DNA of 18,796 bases from an uncultured Duganella sp. (GTDB lineage: Bacteria; Pseudomonadota; Gammaproteobacteria; Burkholderiales; Burkholderiaceae), in the NCBI GenBank assembly GCA_946482635.1, contig CAMLSG010000098.1, positions 1-18,796 of the forward strand, written 5' to 3'. A program made the translations under genes and the position numbers. The notes beneath the pieces were generated by a model, which was given only the letters and a program-made list of their open reading frames with translations, had not been told where the DNA came from and did not search any database. Numbering within the stretch: the first letter of the stretch is position 1; each line of letters begins with the position of its first letter. Positions 11,319-18,796 of this stretch are shown here, piece after piece.

Positions 11319-13328
11319 ATGGCGCACTGCATTCTCCGAATTGCCCTCGACACGCCGCTGAACGCGGTCTTTGATTACCGCTGGGATTGCGAAAAATCAG
11401 AGCGACCCCGTGTAGGACAATTGGCAATGGTGCCGTTTGGTCCACGCGAAGTAGTCGGACTCATTGTGGATATCCTCGAGGAAACGGATGTCCCTGAGGA
11501 AAAGCTGAAAGCAGCACTTGCCGTGCGCAGCCAGTTGGCGCCGCTGTCCCCGCAATGGCTGGCGCTGGCCGGCTTTGCCGCAGAGTATTACCAGCGCCCG
11601 CTGGGCGAGGTCGCCCTGCCTGGCCTGCCCAAGAACCTGCGCGTGACCAGCACGGTTGCTCTGGACCGCGCCATCAAGAAGCTTGCCAAGCTGCAGGAAC
11701 CGCACGACCCGGCGCCGGCCAATGTGCCGGCATTGAATCCGGGCCAGCGGGCGGCGGCCGATGCCATCGTCGGCGCGCAGGGCTTTGCGCCCTTCCTCCT
11801 GTATGGCGTAACGGGTAGCGGCAAGACCGAGGTCTACCTGCAAGCCTGCGCGCAAGTGCTGGCGCGCGAGCCTCACGGCCAGGTTCTGGTGCTGGTCCCC
11901 GAGATCAACCTGACGCCGCAACTGGAAACCAATATCCGCACCCGCTTCCCCGGCGTCATGCTGTCCACCTTGCACAGCCGCCTGTCGGAAGGCGAGCGCA
12001 TGCTGCACTGGCTGGCGGCGCATGAAGGCAAGGCGCGCATCGTACTGGGCACGCGCCTGTCGATTCTCGCGTCCATGCCGAACCTGAAGATGATCGTGAT
12101 CGACGAAGAGCACGATCCTTCGTATAAGCAGCAGGAAGGCTTGCGCTATTCCGCACGCGACCTTGCCGTGTGGCGCGCCCACCAGCTCCAGATTCCTGTG
12201 GTGCTGGGCTCCGCCACGCCGTCGCTGGAGAGCTGGCACCATGCGCTGAAAGGCCGCTACCGCAAGCTGGAATTGCGCGAACGCGCGGTGCAGCAGGCGG
12301 TGCTGCCTTCCGTGAAGCTGATCGACACTTCGCGCCGGCGCGGGCAGGAAGGCTTGACCGAGCAACTGGTGGAAGCCCTCCGGCTGCGCATGGAACGCGG
12401 CGAACAGTCCTTGCTGTTCCTGAACCGGCGCGGATATTCGCCTGTGATTACCTGCGAATCATGCGGCTGGGTCAGCGAGTGCAAGCGCTGTACAGCGTCG
12501 ATGGTGCTGCACAAATCGGATTACCGCCTGCGCTGCCACCACTGCAGCCTGGAGATGCGCATTCCACGGCATTGCCCGACCTGCGGCAATATCGACCTGC
12601 AGCCGCTGGGGCGTGGCACGCAGCGCATCGAGGAGAGCCTGCAGGAGCTGTTCCCGCAAGCGCGGATCTTGCGCATCGATGCCGACAGCACGCGCCGCAA
12701 GGGCAGCGCGCAGGAAGCTTTCGACAGCGTGCACCGGCAGGAAGTGGATATCCTGGTCGGCACGCAGATGGTCGCCAAGGGGCACGACTTCAAGAACCTG
12801 ACGCTGGTGGGGATCATGAACCCCGACAGCTCGCTGTTCTCGCAGGATTACCGCGCCAGCGAGCGCCTGTTCGCGCAATTGATGCAGGTGGCCGGCCGTG
12901 CAGGCCGCCAGGGCGGCAGCGAAAGCGAGGTGCTGGTGCAGACCAGCTATCCGGAGCATCCCCTGTTCTCGGCGCTGGTGGCGCATGACTACGACTATTT
13001 CGCCAACTCGCTGCTTGGCGAGCGTGAAGTTGCCGGACTGCCGCCCTACCTGTACCAAGCCATCCTGCGCGCGGAAGCGCGCGAACTGGAGCTGGCGCTG
13101 GAATTCCTGCGCAGCGCGCGCGACCTGGTGCAGCATGGCGGCATCACGATCAACGACCCGATCCCGATGAGCATGGCGCGCGTGCACAATATGGAGCGCG
13201 CGCAGTTGCTGGTGGAGTCGCCTTCACGCCCGGCCCTGCAGGCGTTCCTGAAAGAGTGGATGCAGGCGCTGCGCGAGCAGAAGACCCGCATCAAGTGGTC
13301 GCTTGAAGTGGACCCGGTCGATATCTAA
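11319..13328 (+). CDS. priA: Primosomal replication restart helicase PriA
   Basis: PriA recognises stalled or repaired replication forks and loads the replisome through PriB/DnaT-type partners and DnaB. The 669-residue protein has an N-terminal DNA-binding domain, then helicase motif I GVTGSGKT (residues 163-170, K169), and DEEH (262-265) with SYKQQEG just after. A zinc-binding insertion with eight cysteines follows (379, 382, 388, 391, 406, 409, 419, 422), then the second helicase lobe (GTQMVAKGHDF, QVAGRAGR) and the C-terminal domain. It is somewhat shorter than the 732-residue E. coli protein. The ATG at 11319 is the first possible start, because an in-frame TAG lies at 11310-11312. No clear ribosome binding site is seen. 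The gene follows the DnaA-box region and its 3' end overlaps the convergent LysR gene by 4 bases. Confidence 0.97.
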   Translation: MAHCILRIALDTPLNAVFDYRWDCEKSERPRVGQLAMVPFGPREVVGLIVDILEETDVPEEKLKAALAVRSQLAPLSPQWLALAGFAAEYYQRPLGEVALPGLPKNLRVTSTVALDRAIKKLAKLQEPHDPAPANVPALNPGQRAAADAIVGAQGFAPFLLYGVTGSGKTEVYLQACAQVLAREPHGQVLVLVPEINLTPQLETNIRTRFPGVMLSTLHSRLSEGERMLHWLAAHEGKARIVLGTRLSILASMPNLKMIVIDEEHDPSYKQQEGLRYSARDLAVWRAHQLQIPVVLGSATPSLESWHHALKGRYRKLELRERAVQQAVLPSVKLIDTSRRRGQEGLTEQLVEALRLRMERGEQSLLFLNRRGYSPVITCESCGWVSECKRCTASMVLHKSDYRLRCHHCSLEMRIPRHCPTCGNIDLQPLGRGTQRIEESLQELFPQARILRIDADSTRRKGSAQEAFDSVHRQEVDILVGTQMVAKGHDFKNLTLVGIMNPDSSLFSQDYRASERLFAQLMQVAGRAGRQGGSESEVLVQTSYPEHPLFSALVAHDYDYFANSLLGEREVAGLPPYLYQAILRAEARELELALEFLRSARDLVQHGGITINDPIPMSMARVHNMERAQLLVESPSRPALQAFLKEWMQALREQKTRIKWSLEVDPVDI

Positions 13329-14221
13329 GGCTGCACCAGATAGCGCCGTGCGGTGCCGATAATCTGCTCTGTGAGTGCATGCGTGAACGGCGTATCCAGC
13401 TCCCACGCATGCCAGTCCAGCTCCACATCGATATAGCGCCCCGGCAGCAGGTCCACCAGCGCGCCTTGCGACAAGCCATGCGCCGCCTGCAGGTATGGCA
13501 GCAAGCCGTAAGCCATCCCTCCGAACACCGTATCGTTCAAGGCCGTCGACAGCGGCAAGGTGTGGTGCGGGAACGGCCGCACATAACCAGCCTCGCGCGC
13601 CAGGAAGCGCGCCATCAGATCCCGGTCATGCACCACGGCCGGCGCCAGCGCCAGGGCTTCAACGCCGAACCCATCACCGAACCAATGGCCCGCAAAGGCT
13701 GGCGCAGCCACGCACACATACCGCATGGCGCCCAGCGGCGTAGAGGAGGAACCGGCAGCCGCAGGCGCAGGTACCTCGGCACGCGCGGCCACGCAGCCGA
13801 ATACCGCCCCTTCGCGCATCAGGTGCAGCGCCACCTCGCGCTCGGCGCATTCGACGTCGAGCTGGCAGCGCGGCGGCGACAACAAAGGACGCAATGCCAG
13901 CGGTAGCCAGGTCGCCAGGCTCGCGGCATCGACGGCCATCGCAATTTCAGGCATGCTGGTTTCGTGGCCAAGGTCGATGTCGAGCGCCGCCTCCATCAGT
14001 TTGACGTTGCGGTAATGCGAGATGAGGCGTTGGCCCAGGCCAGTCGCTTCGGCGGGGGACCCGCGCACGATCAGCAGCCTGCCTACCGCATCCTCGAGCG
14101 CTTTGATACGCTGGGATACGGCCGGCTGGCTGATGCCGAGCGCATTGGCCGCCTTTTCGAAGCTGCCATGGCTGGCAACGGCATCCAGCACCGCCAGCGC
14201 GCGGTAGTCCAGATTTTCCAT
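13325..14221 (-). CDS. LysR-family regulator of the ArgP/IciA type
   Basis: The 298-residue protein has an N-terminal winged helix-turn-helix (SFEKAANALGISQPAVSQRIKALEDAVG, residues 20-47) and a substrate-binding-like effector domain. SFEKAA, the recognition helix, LLIVRGSPAEAT, and AVDAASLATWLPLALRPLL around residue 96 resemble ArgP, the lysine/arginine-responsive activator of amino-acid exporter genes (argO/lysE) in enterobacteria. E. coli ArgP was also described as IciA, an inhibitor of chromosome initiation. Here the divergent neighbour is a flavoprotein, not an exporter, so the regulon is uncertain. LysR proteins commonly control the divergent gene and themselves from the shared intergenic region. 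The start lacks a clear ribosome binding site. The stop overlaps the priA stop by 4 bases tail to tail. Confidence 0.88.
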   Translation of the reverse strand: MENLDYRALAVLDAVASHGSFEKAANALGISQPAVSQRIKALEDAVGRLLIVRGSPAEATGLGQRLISHYRNVKLMEAALDIDLGHETSMPEIAMAVDAASLATWLPLALRPLLSPPRCQLDVECAEREVALHLMREGAVFGCVAARAEVPAPAAAGSSSTPLGAMRYVCVAAPAFAGHWFGDGFGVEALALAPAVVHDRDLMARFLAREAGYVRPFPHHTLPLSTALNDTVFGGMAYGLLPYLQAAHGLSQGALVDLLPGRYIDVELDWHAWELDTPFTHALTEQIIGTARRYLVQP

Positions 14222-14287
14222 AAGATGTGCTTAATCAAAGCGCGAAAAGATAAGTCATACTAATGCATTACCAATGACGGAGGCAAG
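14222..14287. promoter_or_regulatory. Divergent control region between the ArgP-type regulator and the flavoprotein gene
   Basis: The 66 bases contain a perfect 10-base palindrome TAATGCATTA (14261-14270) and an inverted CTTA...TAAG pair (14230-14233 and 14251-14254). Either could be a LysR-type operator. A strong ribosome binding site GGAGG (14279-14283) lies 4 bases before the flavoprotein ATG. No confident -35/-10 pair is seen. Confidence 0.45.
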
Positions 14288-15730
14288 ATGGAAACCATCC
14301 AGTGCGATGTGGCGGTGATCGGCGCCGGTACGGCTGGGCTGAGCGCCTATCGGGCGGCACGCAACGCCGGCAAGCATGCGGTACTGATTGAAGACGGCCC
14401 GCACGGCACCACCTGCGCGCGCGTCGGCTGCATGCCAAGCAAGCTGCTGATTGCTGCGGCCGAGGCGGCGCATGCGGTGCGTGAAGCGCCGGGCTTCGGC
14501 GTCCAGCCGGGCGCTCTGAAAGTCGACGGCAAGGCCGTCATGCAGCGTGTGCGCAGTGAGCGCGACCGCTTTGTCGGCTTCGTGCTGGAGAATGTGGCGG
14601 CCATGCCAGCCGAGGACAAGCTTCACGGCCGCGCGCGATTCACTGCTCCCAACCGGCTGCAGATTGGCGCCAACCTGGAAGTAGCGGCAAAGGCCGTCGT
14701 CATTGCCACCGGTTCCCGGCCGGACATCCCATCGGAATGGGCGGCAGCCGGCCCGCGCGTGATCAACAGCGATGCAGTCTTCGAATGGACCGACTTGCCG
14801 CGCTCCGTGGCGGTGATCGGCGCCGGCGTGATCGGGCTGGAACTGGGCCAGGCCCTGCACCGCCTCGGCGTACGGGTGGCGATCATCGCGCGCAGCAGCA
14901 GCGTGGCGCAACTGAAGGACCCGCAGGTGCTGGCCTCCGCCTCGCAAGCGCTGGGTGAAGAACTGGACCTCCGCTTCCGCACCGAGGTTGCAGGCATCGT
15001 GCGTGCCGGCGACGGGCTCGAACTCCGCACACGCAACACCGAAGGCGTAGAGCGCGTCGAACATTTCGACTACGTGCTTGTCACCACCGGCCGCACCCCG
15101 AACGTTTCCGGCCTTGGCCTCGACCACACCGGGCTGGCGCTGGACAAGAGCGGCGTGCCGAAATTCGACCGCCACACCATGCAGTGCGGCGACAGCTGCA
15201 TCTTCATCGCGGGTGATGCCAGCGCCGAGATCCCCTTGCTGCCGGAAGCTGCCGACCAGGGCAAGATCGCCGGCGCCAATGCCGCCAGCTATCCGGAAGT
15301 GAAGCCGGGCCTGCGCCGCACGCCGCTGGCGATCACGTTCAGCGAGCCGCAGATCGCCACTGTGGGCAAAGGCTACAAGGAATTGTCGAACGGCCGCGAG
15401 CACTTCGCGATCGGCGCCGTCAGCTTCGACGACCAGGGACGCAGCCGCGTGATGCGCCAGAACAAGGGCATGCTGCGGGTATATGCCGAGTATGGAAGCG
15501 GGCGCTTTCTCGGCGCCGAGATGGTGGGGCCGCGCGCGGAGCACATCGGCCACCTGCTGGCCTGGGCGCACCAGGCCGCGCTGACCGTGGACCAGATGCT
15601 GGACATGCCCTTCTACCATCCGGTAGTGGAAGAAGGCTTGCGCACCGCCTTGCGCGACTTGTCGAAAGAGCTGCAAAAACCGCCGCCCCCGCCCAAGCCG
15701 ATGCCGAACGATTGCACGCCCGGCTGCTAG
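14288..15730 (+). CDS. Dihydrolipoamide dehydrogenase-like flavoprotein with C-terminal CxxxC tail
   Basis: This is a 480-residue pyridine nucleotide-disulfide oxidoreductase. The FAD site is IGAGTAGLSA (G12, G14, G17) and the redox-active disulfide is C43/C48 in TTCARVGCMPSK. A second dinucleotide fold AVIGAGVIGLELG lies near residue 180, and a second FAD motif FIAGDAS comes later. The dimer-interface catalytic pair is H444 and E449 in HPVVEEG. These residues fit dihydrolipoyl dehydrogenase chemistry (dihydrolipoamide plus NAD+). However, no 2-oxoacid dehydrogenase E1/E2 or glycine-cleavage genes are adjacent, so another disulfide substrate is possible. The protein ends in a proline-rich tail (PPPPPKP) closing with DCTPGC, so residues 476 and 480 are cysteines. 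This is unusual for Lpd and recalls the C-terminal cysteine pairs of mercuric or thioredoxin reductases. GGAGG precedes the ATG. Confidence 0.88.
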   Translation: METIQCDVAVIGAGTAGLSAYRAARNAGKHAVLIEDGPHGTTCARVGCMPSKLLIAAAEAAHAVREAPGFGVQPGALKVDGKAVMQRVRSERDRFVGFVLENVAAMPAEDKLHGRARFTAPNRLQIGANLEVAAKAVVIATGSRPDIPSEWAAAGPRVINSDAVFEWTDLPRSVAVIGAGVIGLELGQALHRLGVRVAIIARSSSVAQLKDPQVLASASQALGEELDLRFRTEVAGIVRAGDGLELRTRNTEGVERVEHFDYVLVTTGRTPNVSGLGLDHTGLALDKSGVPKFDRHTMQCGDSCIFIAGDASAEIPLLPEAADQGKIAGANAASYPEVKPGLRRTPLAITFSEPQIATVGKGYKELSNGREHFAIGAVSFDDQGRSRVMRQNKGMLRVYAEYGSGRFLGAEMVGPRAEHIGHLLAWAHQAALTVDQMLDMPFYHPVVEEGLRTALRDLSKELQKPPPPPKPMPNDCTPGC

Positions 15731-15731
15731 G

Positions 15732-16214
15732 TCAGTTCAGGCTCGAATCCAGGCGGCCCTGGCTGGCCAGTTCGCGCAGCACGCGGATGGTGTCGAGGTC
15801 CGACTCCTGGTAAGCGGAGCGGCGGAAATCGTCGTACATGGCGTTGGCGGCATCGGTCGCAGCGTCATGCCCGTCGTCATACTGGAAGCGCACGTACAGG
15901 CGCTCCGGTTGCGGCATCTCGATCGTCATCGTCAGGCTGGAGGCGCTGATGTCCTTCTGCGCCGGCACGTTGTAGCGCACCACATACGGCTCGTGCAGCA
16001 CCACGTTGTCTTCGATGACCACGTCGCCATAGCGCAGGCGGCGGCTGAAGCCTGCTGAAGTACGGTCGGAGATATCCGCTTCGTCCAGGTGCGGGACGAA
16101 CAGCTTGGGCGACTCCGCGCGCAGCACCAGGCCGCGCCACAACTGCTGGTGGGTGATGGTGTCCATCAGCGGGTTGAGGAGATCGTTCACTTCTATCAAA
16201 TGTTCAAATTTCAT
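15732..16214 (-). CDS. DUF1857 (SRPBCC/AtaL-like) family protein
   Basis: The 160-residue protein starts MKFEHLIEVNDLLNPL and contains QLWRGLVLRAESPKLFVP, SSLTMTIEMPQPERLYVRFQYDDGHD and FRRSAYQESDLDTIRVLRELA. This is the pattern of DUF1857, a START/Bet v1-like (SRPBCC) fold that binds hydrophobic ligands; the ligand and role are unknown. No signal peptide is present, so it is probably cytoplasmic. The frame is open upstream to 16286, but the ATG at 16214 matches the family start and avoids overlap with rep. Only a weak ribosome binding site (AGGCAGAAG) is seen. Its stop is 1 base from the stop of the convergent flavoprotein gene, and its start is 59 bases from the divergent rep gene. Confidence 0.85.
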   Translation of the reverse strand: MKFEHLIEVNDLLNPLMDTITHQQLWRGLVLRAESPKLFVPHLDEADISDRTSAGFSRRLRYGDVVIEDNVVLHEPYVVRYNVPAQKDISASSLTMTIEMPQPERLYVRFQYDDGHDAATDAANAMYDDFRRSAYQESDLDTIRVLRELASQGRLDSSLN

Positions 16215-16273
16215 AACACTTCTGCCTGCTTTTTTCGGAGGTTTGATACCACTATATTCTGTACAATGCCGGG
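16215..16273. promoter_or_regulatory. Divergent promoter region between the DUF1857 gene and rep
   Basis: Toward rep, TATATT (16253-16258) and TACAAT (16262-16267) are candidate -10 elements, and TTGATA (16243-16248) resembles a -35 but is only 13 bases from TACAAT. With either -10, transcription would start within about 10 bases of the rep ATG. No Shine-Dalgarno sequence lies there, so a leaderless or near-leaderless mRNA is possible. Confidence 0.4.
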
Positions 16274-18346
16274 ATGTCCAATGCACCCCAGTTCGGCCTC
16301 AATGGGCCTCAGAGCGAAGCCGTGCTCTATCTCGACGGCCCTGCCCTAGTACTGGCGGGGGCCGGCTCGGGCAAGACGCGCGTCATTACGCAAAAAATTA
16401 CCCATATGATCGAGGATCGCGGCTATGACCCGCGCACGATCGCCGCGCTCACCTTTACCAACAAGGCGGCGCTGGAAATGCAGGAACGCGTCGGCAAGAT
16501 GCTCAAGCAGCCGCGCCAGGCCAAGCTGCTGACCGTCTGTACCTTCCATTCCCTCGGCGTGCGCATCCTGCGCCAGGAATGTAACCATCTGGGGCTGAAA
16601 GACCGTTTTTCAATCATGGACAGCGACGATTGCTATTCGCTGGTCCAGGACCTGGCCATCACCACCGACAAAAACCTGATCCGCAGCATCCAGAACGACA
16701 TTTCGCTGTGGAAGAACGGCCTGGTAACTCCGGAAGAAGCCTTGAAACAGGCCCAGACCGAAGAGGAAGCGCAGTCGGCGCGCATCTACGGCAGCTATAT
16801 CGCCACCCTGGCCGCCTACCAGGCGGTGGACTTCGATGACCTGATCCGCCTGCCGGTGGAACTATTCCGCAACCACGACACGGTGCGCGACAAGTGGCAG
16901 CGCCGCCTGCGCTACCTGATGATCGACGAATACCAGGACACCAATACCTGCCAGTACGAACTGGTGAAACTGATGGTTACAGGCCTGGGCAAGAAACCGA
17001 TGTTCACCGCTGTGGGCGACGACGACCAGGCGATCTACGGCTGGCGCGGCGCAACCATGGAAAACCTGGCGCTGCTGCAGGTCGATTTTCCCGACCTGCG
17101 CCTGATCAAGCTGGAACAGAACTACCGCTCCACCACCCGCATCCTGCAGGCGGCCAACGCGGTGATCCAGAACAATCCCAAGCTGTTCGAAAAATCGCTG
17201 TGGTCCGAGCTGGGCATCGGTGAGCCGATCAAGGTGCACTCGATGCCGAACGAGGAGCAGGAAGCCGAGCAGGTGGCCATCATGATTTCGGCCGACCACT
17301 TCGAGCGCAAGAACAAGTGGGCCGATTACGCGATCCTGTACCGTGGCAACCACCAGGCGCGCGTGATCGAACAGGCGTTGCGCACACAGCGCATTCCATA
17401 CACGATTTCCGGCGGCCAGAGTTTCTTCGACAAGGCGGAAATCAAGGACATCATGGCCTACCTGCGCCTGATGGCGAATCCGGACGACGATCCTGCCTTC
17501 ATCCGCGCGGCGACCACGCCGCGCCGGGGCATCGGCCAGTCGACGTTGGAAGCGCTTGGTTCCTTCTCGGGCAAGTGGCAATGTTCATTGTTCGAAGCTG
17601 TCTTCAAAGGCGGCATTGAAGCAGTACTGAACGATCGCCAACTGAAGCCGCTGCAGGACTTCTGCAACTTCATCCTGGAACTGGAATCCCGCGCCACGCG
17701 TCCCGGCCCATCGGGCAGCGGTGACAACGCGGCGCAAGTGCTGGACGACCTGATGGAAGGCATGCATTACGAGCACTACCTGTATGACACCTTCGAAGAA
17801 CGTGCGGCGCAGGGCAAGTGGGACAACGTGACGGACTTCGTCAACTGGCTGAAGGACCGAGGCCGCGGCGGCAAGGACCGCGACGGCGAAGAGAAGAACG
17901 TGCTGGAATTGACCCAGATGGTGGCCCTGATGTCCATGCTGGACGGCAAGGACGAAGAGCCGGATGCGATCCGCATGTCGACGCTGCATGCATCGAAGGG
18001 CCTGGAGTACCCGCACGTGTTCCTGGTCGGCGTGGAGGAAGGCATCTTGCCGCACAAGGGCGATCCGGATGCGCCGGTGGAATTGCTGGCCCAGCGCATC
18101 GAGGAAGAACGGCGCCTGATGTACGTGGGGATTACGCGCGCCCAGCGCACTTTGCAGCTCACCTGGTGCAAGAAGCGCAAGCGCGGCGGCGAACATGTGC
18201 AGTGCGATATCTCGCGCTTCATTGCCGAGATGGCGCTCGACCAGGGGATTGCTCCGCCAACAGAGTCGGAAGTGATTTCGCCGCGCGAACGCCTGGCGCG
18301 CATGAAGGAATTGTTGTCGGCTCCGCGCGACATTAATCCGGCGTAA
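16274..18346 (+). CDS. rep: ATP-dependent DNA helicase Rep (UvrD/Rep family)
   Basis: Rep is a 3'-5' superfamily 1 helicase that clears proteins ahead of replication forks and helps restart them. The 690-residue length fits (E. coli Rep is 673). Motifs in order: LAGAGSGKT (Walker A, K34), TFTNKAALEM, DEYQDT (Walker B, D218-E219), VGDDDQAIYGWRGA, KLEQNYRST, ILYRGNHQ, STLHASKGLEYPHVFLVGVEEGILPH, and EERRLMYVGITRAQ. The C-terminal ERLARMKELL and overall similarity to remembered E. coli Rep favour Rep over UvrD or PcrA. The ATG at 16274 matches the family N-terminus, but no ribosome binding site precedes it and a candidate -10 element ends only 6 bases upstream. It is separated from the next gene by 43 bases. 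Confidence 0.95.
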   Translation: MSNAPQFGLNGPQSEAVLYLDGPALVLAGAGSGKTRVITQKITHMIEDRGYDPRTIAALTFTNKAALEMQERVGKMLKQPRQAKLLTVCTFHSLGVRILRQECNHLGLKDRFSIMDSDDCYSLVQDLAITTDKNLIRSIQNDISLWKNGLVTPEEALKQAQTEEEAQSARIYGSYIATLAAYQAVDFDDLIRLPVELFRNHDTVRDKWQRRLRYLMIDEYQDTNTCQYELVKLMVTGLGKKPMFTAVGDDDQAIYGWRGATMENLALLQVDFPDLRLIKLEQNYRSTTRILQAANAVIQNNPKLFEKSLWSELGIGEPIKVHSMPNEEQEAEQVAIMISADHFERKNKWADYAILYRGNHQARVIEQALRTQRIPYTISGGQSFFDKAEIKDIMAYLRLMANPDDDPAFIRAATTPRRGIGQSTLEALGSFSGKWQCSLFEAVFKGGIEAVLNDRQLKPLQDFCNFILELESRATRPGPSGSGDNAAQVLDDLMEGMHYEHYLYDTFEERAAQGKWDNVTDFVNWLKDRGRGGKDRDGEEKNVLELTQMVALMSMLDGKDEEPDAIRMSTLHASKGLEYPHVFLVGVEEGILPHKGDPDAPVELLAQRIEEERRLMYVGITRAQRTLQLTWCKKRKRGGEHVQCDISRFIAEMALDQGIAPPTESEVISPRERLARMKELLSAPRDINPA

Positions 18347-18389
18347 TTGGTGCTAGCATGGGTGCTCTTCCTTAAGACAGGAGGCACAC

Positions 18390-18796
18390 ATGTTTGTACG
18401 CATTTGCCTGCTCGCCGCCTTGGCGGGCGCAGCGCCCTTGGTGGTGGCTGCCGATGTGGTGACCAAGCCTGAAGCCGAGGCCATGGTGAAGAAAGCCCTG
18501 GGCTACATGAAGACCAACGGCCGCGAAAAGACCTTTGCCGAAATCGACAAGAAGGACGGACAGTTCGTCGATCGCGACCTGTACCTGGTGGTTTACGGTA
18601 CCGATGGCGTGGTGCGTGCCCATGGAGGCAACGCCAAGATGATCGGCAAAAACCTGATCGAACTGAAAGATGTCGACGGCAAGCCTTTCGTTAAGGAGCG
18701 CGTCGAAATGGCGAAGAAAAAAGTCCCGTTCTGGCAAGACTACAAATTCAACAACCCCGTCAGCGGCAAGATCGAGCCAAAAACCATGTACTGCGT
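18390..18796 (+). CDS. Small secreted Cache-domain protein (5' part, cut by window end)
   Basis: The frame starts at ATG 18390, 5 bases after a perfect AGGAGG (18379-18384), and runs open for 135 codons to the window end, so the C-terminus is missing. A signal peptide (MFVRICLLAALAGAAPLVVA) is followed by AEAMVKKALGYMKTNGREKTFAEI, DLYLVVYGTDGVVRAHGGNAKMIGKNLIELKD and KKKVPFWQDYKFNNP. This is the single-Cache (sCache) pattern found in periplasmic ligand sensors. Stand-alone proteins of this type, without a kinase or chemoreceptor part, are common in Burkholderiales; the role is unknown. Whether something follows the Cache domain cannot be seen. It may be cotranscribed with rep, but the strong ribosome binding site and 43-base gap also allow its own promoter. 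Confidence 0.85.
   Translation, partial: MFVRICLLAALAGAAPLVVAADVVTKPEAEAMVKKALGYMKTNGREKTFAEIDKKDGQFVDRDLYLVVYGTDGVVRAHGGNAKMIGKNLIELKDVDGKPFVKERVEMAKKKVPFWQDYKFNNPVSGKIEPKTMYC

Noticed and set aside
14255..15676. A 473-codon minus-strand frame opposite the flavoprotein gene
   Set aside because: It is a shadow of a gene with intact FAD, disulfide and His-Glu motifs.

Overview
The window is chromosomal DNA of a high-GC proteobacterium. The hemE, priA, rep and ArgP-type regulator proteins and the hemE-priA gene order look like Burkholderiales (Betaproteobacteria), and most like Oxalobacteraceae such as Massilia or Duganella. The family-level placement is inferred from remembered protein sequences, not from a search. 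I see no insertion sequence, prophage, CRISPR array, tRNA or rRNA.

Left part (51-9442, minus strand): five tightly packed genes that look like one operon, read from right to left. They are a cytoplasmic S9 prolyl-oligopeptidase-type peptidase, a 1387-residue SNF2-family helicase, a secreted DUF2785 protein, a small unrecognised conserved-looking protein and a secreted DUF885 protein with a zinc-peptidase-like motif. The junctions are a 4-base overlap, an 11-base gap, a 4-base overlap and a 35-base gap, so at least two pairs are probably translationally coupled. A 74-base divergent region separates this operon from hemE.

Middle (9517-11318, plus strand): hemE (uroporphyrinogen decarboxylase) ends in a clear intrinsic terminator. 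It is followed by about 680 bases without a convincing gene. By hand count this stretch is about 44% G+C, against about 67% in a sampled hemE line. It carries four matches to the DnaA-box consensus, several near-matches, two copies of a composite DnaA-box module, short direct repeats and a 9-base inverted repeat. It resembles a replication origin or a DnaA-controlled region and is the most interesting part of the window.

Right part (11319-18796): priA (primosomal helicase), an ArgP/IciA-type LysR regulator on the opposite strand, a dihydrolipoamide-dehydrogenase-like flavoprotein divergent from that regulator, a DUF1857 (SRPBCC-like) protein, rep (UvrD/Rep helicase) and the 5' part of a small secreted Cache-domain protein cut by the window edge. 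PriA and Rep both act in restart of stalled replication forks. The other genes have no obvious shared pathway and are mostly single transcription units in alternating orientation, with tail-to-tail ends that touch or overlap.
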